Below, in pieces: positions 36,512 through 49,700 of a stretch of 64,000 bases of DNA (positions are counted from its first letter, which is position 1; every line of letters starts with the position of its first letter). The translations under genes were made by a program, and so were the position numbers. The stretch is from assembly GCA_013398275.1 (NCBI GenBank), contig VZSE01002700.1, forward strand, positions 42,899 to 106,898, given 5' to 3'. Below the pieces are notes generated by a model, which saw nothing but the letters and a program-made list of their open reading frames with translations, made no database searches and had not been told where the DNA came from. This stretch comes from Promerops cafer. Its lineage: Eukaryota; Chordata; Aves; Passeriformes; Nectariniidae.

Positions 36512-36785
36512 GTGGTGGGTTGGCTACTAGGTCCTCAAGAAGATTTTCTATAATTTGTCTTCCTCAACTGGATAGGGGGCAGAAAATATGCCAAAAATGC
36601 TTGTGGGTCAAGATAAGGACAGAGAGATTGCTTACAAGTTACTTTCATGGCCAACACAGACTCAGCTAGGGGAAATTAATTTATTATTTCACCATCAAAC
36701 CAAAGTAGGATAATAAGAAGTAAGAACAAACCTAAAAAGCTGCACATTCCCCCCTCCCTGTCTTGCCAAGTTCAACTCTTGTGGT
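36512..36785 (-). mobile_element. ERVL-type LTR 3' end, reverse orientation
   Basis: The plus strand opens with TGTGGTGGGTTGGC (36512), the complement of the CAACCCACCACA end of the LTR at 59672. It continues in the expected reversed order: GGTCAAGATAAGGACAGAGAG (36606-36626), TTACTTTCATGGCCAACACA, GGGGAAATTAATTTATT, AAGTAGGATAAT and a CCCCCTCCC run near 36750. The true LTR terminus is preserved here. The rest of the element may continue at 37.9 kb. Confidence 0.8.
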
Positions 36786-37449
36786 AAATTTTCTATAGAG
36801 GGGCTTTAAGTTGGTGAATAATTTAAAGAATTAGTGAAGGCTGGTTGAAAAGAACATGAGTTGGTCCCCTGGCTTGAGCAAGGTCCTAACAATTGAAGAG
36901 TGTCTGGTGGGAAGTGGAGGCTCAAAGAAAAGCACCCACACATCTCTACCAGCCTTTGGCCTTATTCCTCTTTCACTCTGAAAAGCAAGCCTTGTTATAA
37001 ATTTGGTCATTTAAGGAGTTAAAAGGTGCATGGAAAGACTGTCTGATAAAGGTCAGACAGCATTTACTGCCACCTTAGTGGGTGTAGGAGGACCAAAGAG
37101 TTTATTTCACCTCTTCAGTCAACTATAAATTCTGATTGAAATTAACTGAGACCCTTATTAAATCCTATTGGTATGTTAACTTTCACACCCCTCAGAATGC
37201 AAATGAAAAGACAGTACACCTCATATGTAAAACCACAATCCCAAAAACTCCATCTATAACATGGGATTATTTCACCCCTTTGGAAATGGACAAAAATTAT
37301 AGTATAGAAGGCGGGGTTGGGGCATAAAGAGAGGGAGGGAAACACTTCTGATTGCTCAGGATCAGCCAAAAGACATTTTCTCTCTTCCTCACTTGAAGGG
37401 TCACTTTTAGGTGAGCTTTGTGCTTCCAACTGCACTGGGGAGGACTTGA
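36786..37449. other. Unassigned DNA between two ERVL-type LTR pieces
   Basis: No match to the middle of the LTR was recognised. Two overlapping antiparallel frames (37136-37435) have no motif. The stretch may be later insertion or diverged LTR sequence. Confidence 0.4.
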
Positions 37450-37451
37450 TA

Positions 37452-37522
<71 letters not shown>
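37452..37522. repeat. (CTAT)n microsatellite
   Basis: About 17 uninterrupted CTAT units. This purity suggests a length-variable locus. Confidence 0.97.
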
Positions 37523-37892
37523 ACCTCATTATTAGATCTCTATTACTATACATTCTGTCATGACACATATTAACACTCTGTAGTTAGTGCATTTATCAGC
37601 AGCAATCCTGAACCTGCCTTCCTGTTGCTTCCACAAACTCTGCTATTTGTGAATATGGATCATGTAAGTGCTTATTGAACAGGGCCAGACCTGTAGCATA
37701 GAGCTGGCAAACTGCACTATTCCTGATCTGTGATTGTGCAATTGAACTCAACCAGGCTGACAGTGCTAAATTGTTATAATCAGAAATTAAGGCACTCAGC
37801 CTCTTTCATCTCTGAGGACCAGCTGTAATGCAGAGGGCTTTAGTCTCTCACAAATTTCTATACTGTTAATGCAACAACTTGACTCCCAAATT
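37523..37892. other. Unassigned DNA
   Basis: Nothing recognised between the microsatellite and the LTR fragment that follows. Confidence 0.4.
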
Positions 37893-38130
37893 CTCTACCT
37901 CACCATGATCTGCAGGTGGATCTCTGCTCCCCTGTGGACCTCCATGAGCTGCAGAGGCACAGCTGCCCCATGATCTTCATCACTGACTGCAGGAGAAAGC
38001 TCCAGCACTTGGAATACCTCCTCCCTCTCCTTCTTCACTGACCTTGTGTCTGCAGAGTTGTTGCTCTCACATATTCTCACTCTTCTGTCCCAGATGCTGC
38101 TGTGCAGCAGTTTTTCCCCCTTCTTATAAA
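37893..38130 (-). mobile_element. ERVL-type LTR U3 fragment, reverse orientation
   Basis: The plus strand reads ACCATGATCTGCAGGTGG, CTCCCCTGTGGACCTCCATG, CTGCAGAGGCACAGCTGCC, CTTGGAATACCTCCTCCC, then TCACATATTCTCAC and CCCCCTTCTTATAAA. These are the complements, in reversed order, of the U3 blocks of the ERVL-type LTR (compare GTGAGAATATGTGA at 58696 and AAGAAGGGG at 58635). It has the same orientation as the 36.5 kb LTR end and lies on the correct side to be its 5' half. Confidence 0.75.
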
Positions 38131-38984
38131 CATCATCAAAAAGGTACTATGAATGAGTTTAATTCTGTCTAATAGATACATTCCAAAGACAAATTCTTCT
38201 ACATTTGTAAAGAATTTATCTCTAGGAAGCACCACAGAAAATCTTATACCCTTCCTTAAATATATATTTTGAAGTAATCTTTATATATTAAGAAAAAAAT
38301 ATTTGTAAAAAAAGGTGAAGGAGCAGTGTGGAATTGTTTCTGTAAGAGGTGATGCAATTAAATACTTTCCCATTTATACATACATAAACAAAATTAACTA
38401 TTTGTGGCTTAATTTTCCTTTGTTTTCTGTATATTGGATGCATATTTAAATACACTTTGTAACCACTTTCCACCTGCTTTTTAGGAAAGCTCAGCCTTAT
38501 TCCTTTCATCTGATGAAATTTTACTGCACGTATTCTTATCTGCAAGAAAATACTCTAAGTTTAGAAGTCCTATTAATTTTTTTGCCTTTCACTTATAAGA
38601 CCACTGTCCTTTGCTACATCTCAAATGGAATGTCAAATCATGTGCTTTGTTTGCTTCTTTTGTTGTTCTAATTAAAGCGTCATTTAAGGAAGGCCAGCAG
38701 TCAGTTTGGCATGAGTTGCAGTTCAGTAATTTCTGCTTAAACTAAAGCTCCAGTTCTTGCTCTCTTTCTCTGTTGATTGGTGCTTTTCTTCTCTGATGTC
38801 TTTCAAACAACAGATTTCTTTATGGATTAAAGTTACACACAACATGAAAAATAAAGAATGATTCAGTCAGTGAATTACTCACACTCTATGCCACTAAGCA
38901 AGTGGCAACACTAAATTATGCTTTTATGTCCAAAGTTGGAAACAGAAAATTGTTATATTGCTCCAGAAGCAGAACAGAAAAGAG
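38131..38984. other. Unassigned AT-rich DNA
   Basis: No gene or repeat family was recognised. An 85-codon minus-strand frame (38288-38545) has no motif. Confidence 0.45.
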
Positions 38985-39720
38985 CAGAATCACAGATTCA
39001 GAGAATTGTAGAATATTTTGGGATAGAAGGGATCATTAAAGCTTGTCTAGTTCAAACACCCTGCTATGAGGAGGCACATCTTTGATTAGATAAGGTTGCT
39101 CAGAACCCCATTTAGCCTAACATTGAATGCCACATCTATCGTCACTCCAGGCAAACTGTCCCAGTGTTTCAACACCCTCCCAGTAAAGGATTTCTTCCCT
39201 ATATCTTAATATAACCTTTTTCAAATTAAAACCATGCCCTCTTGTCATATCACTAAATACCCTTGCAACAAGTCCCTCTCAGCTCTTGTAGGTCCATTTC
39301 AAGTGCTGGAAGAACACAGTGAGATCTCCCTGAAGCCTTTTATTCAGGCAAAATATCCTCAACTCTCACAACTTATCTTCATAGGACAGGTGTTTCAGCC
39401 CTCTGATCATCTTCATGACCCTCCTCTGGACTTGCTCCAACAGGTCCATGTCTTTTTCATGCTGGGGAGCCCAGATCTGGACACACCACTCTAGATGGGG
39501 TCTCACCAGAGCGGAGTAGAGGGGCAGAATCACCTCCCTTGATCTGCTGGCCATGCTTCTCTAGATGCAAGTGCACATTGTTGGCTAATGTCCAGCCTCT
39601 CATCCACCAGAATCTCTAAAAGTCTTTCTCAGCAGGGCTGCTTTCAATCTGTTCATCCTCCAGCCATTATTAATACCAAGGGGCATAACTTTTCCATTGG
39701 ATATTTGAATCTCAAACCAC
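38985..39720 (-). mobile_element. CR1 LINE fragment with reverse-transcriptase remnant, reverse orientation
   Basis: The longest CR1 here. The plus strand begins with the reversed tail (CAGAATCACAGATTCAGAGA) and runs through the 3' untranslated region into coding sequence. A minus-strand frame at 39366-39554 encodes PLYSALVRPHLEWCVQIWAP and then EKDMDLLEQVQRRVMKMIRG, a clear C-terminal CR1 reverse-transcriptase segment ending the polymerase open frame. Beyond 39554 the coding match continues in other frames, so the copy carries frameshifts. It is 5'-truncated near 39720 and non-functional. Confidence 0.95.
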
Positions 39721-41019
39721 AGCTGCAGTGATTTCCCACTCATTTCTACTTCATGGTATGAAGTATGTATCAGTAGCGTTTAAAAGTCCATTCCATGTAT
39801 TGTTTCTTTACACTCGGCAGTCCAACATGTTGGAGGGCTTATGGGTCCCCAGTTCTATAATCTGAATTCCACACAATGAAAATTCCACACTACATCTAGC
39901 TTGTGACTTTAGATTGTCTTATCTGGATAATTTCAAGTCATCCAACATGTCCCTGGACTGCTGACTCTTTTTGACTACACATGGCAGGTAAGTAAGAAAA
40001 TAATTGCTGTCCATAGTACTTGTTAATTGCCAATTAATTTCTAAGCCTTACCACTTTTGTTGTGATGGTGGGAAAGAAAGTGTGGCTCAGATACAGAATT
40101 CAGTTTTTAGTGTTTCCTTACTAGCTGGTACAGCCCTGGCCAATACATTTCTGTGTAGCATTTTTAGAGTATGTAGATTTATCTTTTAGAAGCTCTTGAT
40201 GCTTTTAGAAGCTCTTGATGCACTGCTATGGATATTAAGTAAGAGGGGAGGGGAAGGTTTTTGTGACATTTTCTTTTCCCTAGGAGGGTGTTAATAAATG
40301 CATTTTGGGACAGGACAAAACAGGCAAGAAAAAATAGAACATGACAACAGAAAAAAATAATCTGAAGTCCAAGTACTGACTGAAGTCAATATTGACATTA
40401 GAGCAAAGATATTCAATTTAACAGTGTTCAATTGCATTTACCATTTGCTTGCTAAACTTATGGAATAACTATACAGATTTAAAATACTTGCTGAAATGTC
40501 AGCATATAAAGAAAATTTGACTCATATGTAGTAAGTTCTTCATGCTATTGTGGCAAACTTTCTTTTCATATACACTATTTTACTTCTAGTGTTCATGACA
40601 TGCATACCACATTTTATTTTTTTTAAATTCTCCTTTTAAATATACTGGGAACTGAATGGATAGTAGGAGGTACATTTTAAATTAAAAAAATCCCCCCAGA
40701 AATGAAATTAGAGAGTGAAATATTGGCTTATCCCTGAAGTAAAACCTCCAGAATATAAAAACTGTCATACTTAATTGAGAAAGTGATCCATCTAGTCTAG
40801 TATCCAGTCACTAACTTTAGTAGTAATAGCTGCAATATGAATTTATATATTATTTTGCAACAGGAAAATTTTCTTATAACTCCATAGGGTGGATTTATAT
40901 CATGGGCATATTTAAAGCAAAATAATAACTTTTATAAACTTTGTTAAATGCTCAGGAGTCTAGATGTACACCAACAACAGCGCTGACTGCCAGCTGATGG
41001 GGTGGAGGAATTCTTCCCC
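39721..41019. other. Unassigned AT-rich DNA
   Basis: Contains a perfect 19-bp tandem pair at 40183-40201 and 40202-40220. No gene or repeat family was recognised. Confidence 0.45.
40183..40220. repeat. 19-bp perfect tandem duplication
   Basis: Two identical adjacent units of CTTTTAGAAGCTCTTGATG. Confidence 0.95.
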
Positions 41020-41247
41020 ATAAAACCGGGGAGAGAAAGGACCCATGCCAAAGGGGCTGTACCTACAGGCATGTCACTCCACTCCTCCCAGCACACGATT
41101 CAAGGTCCTGGTAAGGTGTGATCACATCCCCAAATCCTGCAACCTTGCAGATGACTGACACTTTCAACCTTCAGGTGCAAAGTCAGAGTAGAAGGGTGAT
41201 TTCAGCAGTGGAGCAAAGATGCACATATTCAGAATTGCTGATGGGGG
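41020..41247. repeat. Dispersed repeat, copy 2
   Basis: Second copy of the unidentified repeat at 26490-26705, in the same orientation. The shared blocks are described there. GC-richer than its flanks. The upstream part (GGGGAGAGAAAGGACCCATG at 41028-41047) may also belong to the element. Confidence 0.5.
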
Positions 41248-43039
41248 AGACTGTGTAATTTTTATCTGTAATACTACAAAATATTTTCTATATTCATTAC
41301 ATAATTTGGATGGGTAACACATTAATTGGAATAACATTTGAGTGATACAGTTTGTTCATTTTGCTGGTAATTAGATTTTGAGAGTATCAGCCATTTCTTT
41401 TTGTGATATTCAGATTTTTAATCCCACTAAGTGGACCTCCTTCTCATGGAGAGAATAGAAACAATTTTTGTTAATATTTTCTTTCATTCCTACATGTTTT
41501 TATAGAAGCAGTCTTTATATATTTGCAACTAACTTATTCACTGCCTGACCTTCCTATTTAATAGTCTTTCTTTTTTTTNGTTGTTTTTTTTTTTTTTTTT
41601 TTTGTTTTTTTTTTCAGTTGCATTCAACTGAGAAGAATGACCTGTTTAATATGGGACTATATCAGGGGCAGATTAAAAGGAAATCTCAGAGGACATTTCA
41701 TTTTTTCCATCTATGCCATGTTAAGTAATATGAAAAACTGTAAAATTATGCAATTTTTCTTGGCACTTGAATCATAGCTCTTATAATCTAAGGATTTTTG
41801 CCCTGAATAAACTGTACCACCAGACTGAGGGAATGTTTTCAGTTCACTCACCATTGGTTCCTTCAGAATACTGGCAAGGGACCCACTGCAGTAAGGAAAC
41901 AGCTTTTCTAGCATATCATACCTCACATATAAAACATTGACTCAGCAAGAAGCACAGAGGGACACATCTCATCACCTCAGTTTAACTCTGTGTCTATTAA
42001 AATTGAGCTATGTTATGCTTAGTCATAACATAAAGAAACTAGGGATTGCATTTTCCACATTCCCACAGGGTGTCTGAAATCTAATGTTCTTTCTTGGGTT
42101 GTGGTTCTGTTCCTGGTTGCAGATAGGCTAGGACCACTTAGCCTATTGCTTTCTGCTACCACAGGACTCGCTCTTTGCAAGCTCCTTGTAAGCTCTGCTA
42201 GGGGCTGTACACAATTTAGGACTTCTTTCTAATCACAGACCTCGTGGCATCCACCACAGACCATCAGTGACAGATCATTCTCAAGCTAATGCCTCCAGCT
42301 GCATGCAAGCTAATGTAACAGAAAAGAGTGGAATGGATGCAGGGGTCCAAGCAATGCTAGTAAGTTGTCATGTGAGTTATGAGGACACTATCCCACATAT
42401 CTACATGTAGTAAGGCCAGATAAAAGATAAAAATTCAAAATCTCCTGTGACTTCGTTATTTATCATTTTCACATGAAGTTAATTGTGCTTCATTTTCTCA
42501 CTACCTGATACATACAAAACCAGCTCAGCTTGAATGTTACACTCAATTATTCTGAACACTTCATAAAAATACAGTGCCTGTTCTCCTGGAGTTTCTGGGG
42601 TGATGAATGTACTTTGCTGGCCCTTTGAAACTGCTATAGAAAATTCTGTTTAAGCACAGCCTTTCACATTTATCTTTGTCTGGAAATCTTCCCTTTGCTT
42701 ATGGCCACTGCTGCAGACCACACTACTCAGTTTTCCTGGTCTTCCCATTTGAGGGAGAAATAAATTATTCCCCTGAATCAAGGAAATCATCAACAAAGGT
42801 TACCTTGCTACATTTTTGTTTCTGGAATATGAAGAGAGAGAAAAACAGATGTCAAGATACATAAGCGGCAGACTATTAGAAGAATCTAATCAGTTATTTC
42901 TTATATAAAAAATGTCCAAATATATACAATTTGCTAAATCACACAGTACATACCTATGTCATACTAGCTCTGCTTCTGCTTGCTAGAGGTTTGCTATGTT
43001 TTTTTTTTTTTTTTAATACAGTCTAATTATTATAGGATT
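41248..43039. other. Unassigned DNA with a long interrupted poly-T
   Basis: T runs at 41571-41614 are interrupted by an N at 41579 and a few G bases. Another T run lies at 43000-43014. A patch at 42060-42340 is GC-richer, but no family was recognised. No gene signal was seen. Confidence 0.45.
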
Positions 43040-43400
43040 TCACAGAATCACAGAACTGTTGAGACTGGAAGGTACCTCTGGAGCTCACCTTATCTAATGC
43101 CCTTGCAGAAAATAGGGTCTAAGACCAGTAGGCTGATCAGTGTCTTCTCCAAACAGGTTTTGAATATCTCCAAGGATGGAAAATATGCAGCCTTCTTGGG
43201 CAACCTAAGTGTTTGATCACCATCATAGTAAAAATGTTTTCTGACACTAAAAGTAATTTATGCTATTTCAGTTTATGGCCATTGCATCTTGTCCTTTCAC
43301 AGGGCAGCATTGAGAAAATAGCAGCACCTCTGGCTCTGGGTAGGTAACAGATATCATTCAAATTTAGTTTGGACAAACAGCTGCTGAAACATTCGGATAA
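43040..43400 (-). mobile_element. CR1 LINE 3' fragment, reverse orientation
   Basis: The plus strand starts TCACAGAATCACAGAACTG (43040), the complement of the octamer tail, then GAGACTGGAAGGTACCTCTG and GCTCACCTTATCTAATGCCC, and runs through TTTTGAATATCTCCAAGGATGG and GCATCTTGTCCTTTCACAGG in the reversed CR1 order. It fades near 43400. Confidence 0.9.
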
Positions 43401-46254
43401 TCCAGTAACTGTTCTCCCACTGAGACTATTAACTGAGTAATAATTAATATCAAAAGTTAGAGACAAAAATTGTGTGTTTTCAAATATTTTAACTGAACTT
43501 CAGTCCCCACTCTAAATATAACACTTCTGCTTTTTCTCCAGTGAGCCAAGAGGAGGTAAATAGATAGCAAATAATGATACAGATAGCATATAGATAAAGA
43601 TATAGACAACTGCTTATATTTGCTAAAAGGTCAAACAATCTTACAGTGTTATGGTATCTTGCAAAGATAAAAATAAAATATATGACCTGTGCAGTGACAT
43701 ATGATCACAATTAATTTCATTAATCTCTGACGTACCTCAGTATTTAAACAGGGATCTATCTAAATGGAGGTGGAGAGTTATAAAATAAAACTTTTCATGC
43801 TGAATAGCTCACAGAATTGCTACAGTGATTTTGTTTCTTGTGTTTCTTGTAGTAATTTTTTTTCTTTTTTAATGTATCTACTGCTATATTAGCTATTAGG
43901 GCTGTAATTGGTTTTTATTAAGCACATTATCATTTCTTCATGAAAAATAAAAGCAAGGTGATTCTCGGTGCGATAGTCTAGATATTTTCCACCTGAACAA
44001 AAAAACTATATTTACTCTTAAATTAGTCTTGGGTTTGACTTTGTGGTAGTGAGGCAATATCAACTGTATAATTTCATATCCTCTTCACCAACAGGGCTAT
44101 ATGGCCTTCTGTTAAAATTCTATAGTACCTGGTATCTATTTGTGAGCTCTTAAAAAACAACAAAAAAGTGCATTTATAAATGTGCTTGTGGGTTTGGACA
44201 GAAATGAAATGTATTGAGAGTGGTGATCTGTAGAGAAATTGCTTAGTTAGTCCATTATACATTATTTACTCCTCATTTTTTAAAGCGATGAACACCAGTA
44301 TGCTGTAGCCTCCTTCATCCTGACATCAAAGAAATTTTGGATTGTTGTGTTCATTACTTAGTTGCCTCCAGCTGGTGAAAATCACTGGGGAAGAGTAATA
44401 CTCTATGTAAGTACAGGTCTTTTGAGAAAACTTGGCTGCCAAGTGCTTCAAAGAAATCAAGTCTGGTCCAGAGAAGATACTGGTGATTTTGACAGTTCAG
44501 TTTTTCACTTAAGATCCTAGCACTGAAGACAAGCTTTGGAAATCATGGTCATAGTTTAATTAGTTTGGGGAAAAAAAATGGTCAACAAAAAATTTAAAAA
44601 TGGTCAACTGAAAATTAAAAAAAGCCAGTTCCAAGTTTTTTTTAGTTTTATGAAGACATATATAGAAATAAGTATCATTGCAGACCTGCAATGGAGTCAG
44701 GATTCAGCTTCATTAAATGATAGCCACAATTTATCTATAACAGTAGTGATCCTTCCAACAACCTTAATACACAGGGCAACAAATGAACCACACCATAGTA
44801 TATTTACACAGAGGCAAAAGTCTAATCTAAAAGAAATGTTTAATCAATCTGATAGAAAGTTGGGATTTAACTTCCTTTAACACAAACATCTTATAACTGA
44901 AGTGAATGAAAAATATCCAGTTATTAAAAATATGCTCCTTGTGGCTTCTGTTCATGGTCTAATAATTCCAACACTGTAATAGGAAAATGAACAGAAAAAC
45001 AGTATTTGTCACTGATATTTGTCACCATTAACTTTACAGTAAAAAGACTTCGTGAACAAGTAACAATGTCTCATTAAGTATCTCTGATCGGGCAGAGTCT
45101 TCCAGTATCCCTAGTTTTAGGATATTGTTTAAAATGCACCACCAGCAGAAACAAAACATTTACCTGTAGCACAACTGGATGATTTTCTACTGCTCTCCTC
45201 CACATTTCCTGCTGTTAAAAAAAGGTGCAAAGCTTTTGTCATAATTTTAGATGCGGTAAGACGCATATCTGAACATCCTAGGATATAAGTGGATCATTAT
45301 TGTGCTTGATATTGACATTGAAGACTGACCTTGGTACCCTCATTTTTTTGTGTGTGTATTATTCCTGTTGGCTTAAGTCCATAAATTGTTCTCTAAGATG
45401 TGCTGTAATTTAACTCTGTGAAAAGCAAACAAACAAACAAAAATCCCAAAACATGGGAAACAAGCCTGGAAAACATAATTTTACCTTAAAGTTGTTTTGA
45501 AATGAGGATAACTTGAAAAGATGCATGGGCTTATTCATAATACACCCTTGAAAGAGATTGCTTCTGGCTCTGCTAGGTTTTCATTGCTTAAGGATGCAGT
45601 CACCTTTTACCTGAGATTATCCTATTGACATCAAAAAGCATCTTAAAGATCTGTGTTTTGGACTACCCTTTGACACCCAGTAAGATTCATGAGGCTGTGG
45701 TATAAACAGCTTAGAAGTGGTTCTTTCTGTACTTTTCCCTTGCTACTGCATTATTTTTTTCCAGATCTTCCATCTTTGAAACTCTTTTTTCAACAGGATG
45801 CAGCTTACTGTAATTACTAAATTACACCTGGGGAGCAGAGAGGGCATGACATTATAAAGAAAGAGTCTTAAACTTCAGTAAAGAGATCCATACTTTCTTA
45901 CTTAGTGCCCTTTTTATAAGAGCTTGGCTGCAGAATTACTTTTCCCTTCAATGCACCTCAATCTTGCCATTGCTTACACTGCTTTAAACTTCATGGAAAG
46001 AAATCACTTTAGATACATGCCTCAGTTCAGTACAATTTCTCCCACTTTACTGAGCCTTTATTAAAATAGTTGATAATATTTTTTTAATTTTTAAATGGAT
46101 TGAGCTTAAATATTGTTCTAGGCCCCATGGGTGTAAGTGAAGGCCCCAGGAGAAGCTGGGCAAGATCATCAGGACGCAGTAACACAAACAGAGACTCTGC
46201 AACACATATGTTTGTTTCAACAGGTATGTTTATTTCCAATCAATAGAATAATTT
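43401..46254. other. Unassigned AT-rich DNA
   Basis: A 100-codon frame at 44578-44880 is compositionally typical of AT-rich non-coding DNA and has no motif. No repeat family was recognised. Confidence 0.45.
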
Positions 46255-46535
46255 CATCATCTCCCAGCAGAAAAGGACTTGGGGGTCCAAGTTGGCAATC
46301 CCATGGACATGATCCAGCAGTGACCCCAAGAGGCTAAGAAAGCCGGTGGCATCCTGGCCTGTATCAGCAGCAGTGTGGCCAGCAGGACCAGCACAGTGGT
46401 TGTTCCCCTGAACTCGACACTGGTGAGGCAACACCTCGAGCTTTGTGTTTAGTTTTGGGACCCTCACCACAGGAAAGACACTGAGGTGCTGGACCATGTC
46501 AAGATAAGGGCAACGGAGCTCATGAACCTTTTAAG
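46255..46535 (+). mobile_element. CR1 LINE internal fragment
   Basis: Sense CR1 reverse-transcriptase-end segment: AAAGGACTTGGGGGTCC (46271-46287), GGTGGCATCCTGGCCTGTAT (46345-46364), AGTGTGGCCAGCAGGACCAG (46372-46391), GGTGAGGCAACACCTCGAG (46422-46440), then GTTTTGGGACCCTCACCAC and GAGGTGCTGGACCATGTC. It lacks the 3' tail and is truncated on both sides. The antisense 85-codon frame across it is not a gene. Confidence 0.92.
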
Positions 46536-46714
46536 TTGCAAATTGGTTAATGGAATATGAGTGATCACACTCTGTCTGAAAGGGAGATTGGTAGCAATTC
46601 CTGGGACAATTAAATATCCCAGCTGGGTCTAGCATGTAGTTAAATGAAATATTACACAGGAATTTAGCAACTGGAAGTTTAGAAATACTGCCCTAGCATC
46701 TTTTGCATGTAACA
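46536..46714. other. Unassigned DNA
   Basis: Nothing recognised. Confidence 0.4.
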
Positions 46715-46770
46715 GATAGCTAGCTAGCTAGCTAGATACATACATACATACATACATACACATATACATA
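46715..46770. repeat. (TAGC)n(ATAC)n compound microsatellite
   Basis: About four TAGC units pass into ATAC units and then CATATA. Confidence 0.92.
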
Positions 46771-49700
46771 AAGGGATTTGATACCTGATTCATATATGCT
46801 CTGTTCCATCCTCTGAAAAACTGTATTTGACAGTAACCATAGCAGCAAAACTGATTAGGCATACCAAATGACATAATAGAATTTTTATTCAGGGTTTCAA
46901 TAAAGGAAACTTAATACTGTAAACAAGTATATTCAGTTCTATTCTAAAATGTTTTGGTGGATGAAATGGCCGAAATAGTCCCATTTTTAACAGAAGCAAA
47001 ACATTACTTTTTTCATACAGTCTTAAGAAATTAGAGTCAACATTGTGTGGCTGAATTCATGAGAGTAACCTTCAGTAGTGGTCGTAATTTTTTAAATTTT
47101 TTTTTCAGAACTGTCTTATGGCCTACATCTTTGACATCTTTCCAAGCACTTCTGCTTCTGCTGATTTGTTTCTCAGAGCATGTGTTATTTCAAGACAGAT
47201 GCAAAGCAGTTATTATGTTGCTATTGTTACTTGATGTACTTCTGTAAACCACTCAAAAGGAAGGAATAGCACACCCTGGGAATATACAGATGAAGAATTT
47301 CTGGAATCCCTCTTTGCTTACCTGAAGCAAAGTATTACTTTTAAAATGCTAGACTGGAGAATGACTTCTCATTCTGATCTCCATAAGGAAGATATTTAGT
47401 GGCTATTGCAGTGCAGAAGACATCATTAGAGTGAATTAAATACATGGAAATTTATCTCATACTTTTGCCCTCTAAGGATTTATAAAGAAGATAGGATAAT
47501 TTCTTTCTCCATATGACTTTTACAGTATTTCATACATCTCCCTGGAAGCAGGAACTGAAACATACTACTATTCACATCTTAAATTAGCCTTGCTACATTT
47601 AGAATATAATTTTCATCTGTTTCTTCCTGTTTTCCTTGTGAGTTATCACCATATTTAATCAAATAATCATTGTACATCTGTGTTCCAACTTGGTTTCAAC
47701 TTTACTTCTTCAACTTTACCACTTCTATTAGGTATGACCCCAAAGCTGAGAAGTAAGCATCAATATCTCAGTTCTTAAACTATTTCATTCGCCTAACATG
47801 ACAGGTTCTGGGAGTGTTTAAAAATAGCAAAGATAGGCAGACATCCATATCCAAATATATGAGTTAGGTAGGTTGAGTTGTAAGAAGGGATTTCCAGAGA
47901 CTTCTCATCTGACATAAGCTGTGCTTATTTAAAAAAGCATAGGGAGAATTCCTACTCTCTATTTCAGCTAACCAGACACAAGCCAGCAGAGAGAAAACAA
48001 AGACATTATTTCATCTTAGTTAAAACAATAAGTTATTCTTGGTGGCAGGACAGACTGAAATTATACTACTGACATGGGTGAACCTCACTCTCCCTGACTG
48101 AATTTCAGCCAAACGTTGGTCTCCAATCTTGCTTGTAAATATATCCTTGGGTATATAGGGCAATCTTATTCTTCCTAATTTTGTCTGATTTAACTAAGCT
48201 AAGACAGTTTGTCTCAATTTAATTGCTCGCACATAGGCATGTCATACTATTTGGATGCTAAGTTATTCCTCACAGCCTTCACCAATTGCTTCAGGAAAAA
48301 GAAAGATTGGATTTCTAAACAACAAAGTATTGTCTACTTGTTTAGAAAGTTTCTACACCATGACTTCTGGAATCTGAAAGTCCGTGTGGTTTCATGGTAT
48401 GCACTAACATGCTGTTCTTTATTATTGGTGAGGGTCTTAATATCATATCAAGTTTCCCTGCGCACTTCAGGAATTACTATGTTTGCAAATTTTGCATGCT
48501 TAGCAGGTGTGATTTGTCAGCATTACAGAAAAAAAAAAGAAAAAGCATGTCAGAAATGCAACAATGTCAGAAAAATGTTACATCTGTTCCAGGAAAGCCC
48601 ATCTACTAATAAATTTAACAGAACTCTTTTGTAGTAATTTCACAGTTTTCATAGTTATCAATGAAATAAAGATGTGTCTCATATATTTTACAAATATCTT
48701 AAATACAATGACTACTGTAAACTCATTTTTGATCAAGTGAAGCTGAAACAGATATAGGTCTAAAATAAGAAATAGTTTATGCTTTCTTTTTTAGATTAAT
48801 CTATTATTAGAAAATAGCCTTCATGAAATTTTTGGAGAAAACAGCTTTGAAATGCATGACAACAAAAGGAGAAATAATTGAACTTATCAATTACTACAAA
48901 ATCTCTATACCTTCACATGTATAATCCACTATTTGATGAATACATCCTATTTTAAAAGAAAAAAAATATTTGAAAATACATTCTCATACAATGAATGCCC
49001 TCAGATGACTCAAGCAAAATGAGAGCTAGTGGCAGAAGGGCATCAAAAGCAGAGATGTCAGTAGTAGAAATAAAATTGTTTAAGGAAATGCAGTGATACT
49101 TATTTATATGCATCTCAAGCATGCGTGGGTTTAACTGATGCTGAATTATGAAGATGAGGAATCATTAGGGTTCATGTTCATGCAATCATACCAAAAATTT
49201 ACTGTTTTGAACAATTTTACCTGTTTAATCTTAGAATGTGGAGTTATAAGCTTTGGAGACAGTCATAAAAATATTTAAAAGCAGAAATTGAACTGTAGCT
49301 AAATTACACTATGCTTTAACACATTTATTGACTGACACCAACATTTCACCTAGCACAGATTAAACCACCTTCCACAGGTGGTTTGAAGAGGTGATTGTAG
49401 AAACTGAACTCTTCAAACCTGTAGGTGGAGTCATCTCTTGATTGTTGAAGTAAAATTGATCATTCAAAGTTTTCTCCACTTACGGAAATTAAAAGTCTTA
49501 TTACGTTAGAGACATGCAAGCCACTCTTTAACCCTCTGCAGAGACAGCAGTCTTCCCACCCTCAAGCACAGATGTTTCACTACCAGAAACAAAAGAAATT
49601 TAAGGAACTTGAAAACAAAAAATAGAATATTACTAAAATGGGCTTGCATCCATGATAAAATAAAGGTGTTAAATTTTTCATAGGAAATATGCTCAAACCA

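Noticed and set aside
37452..37522. CRISPR-like repeat array
   Set aside because: Pure tetranucleotide repeat without spacers in a bird genome.
44578..44880. 100-codon open frame as a gene
   Set aside because: Lys/Ile/Asn/Ser-rich, no motif, no splice or promoter context.
48209..48634. Longest open frame (141 codons) as a gene
   Set aside because: No recognisable domain, no strong start or splice context, and residue use typical of translated AT-rich DNA.
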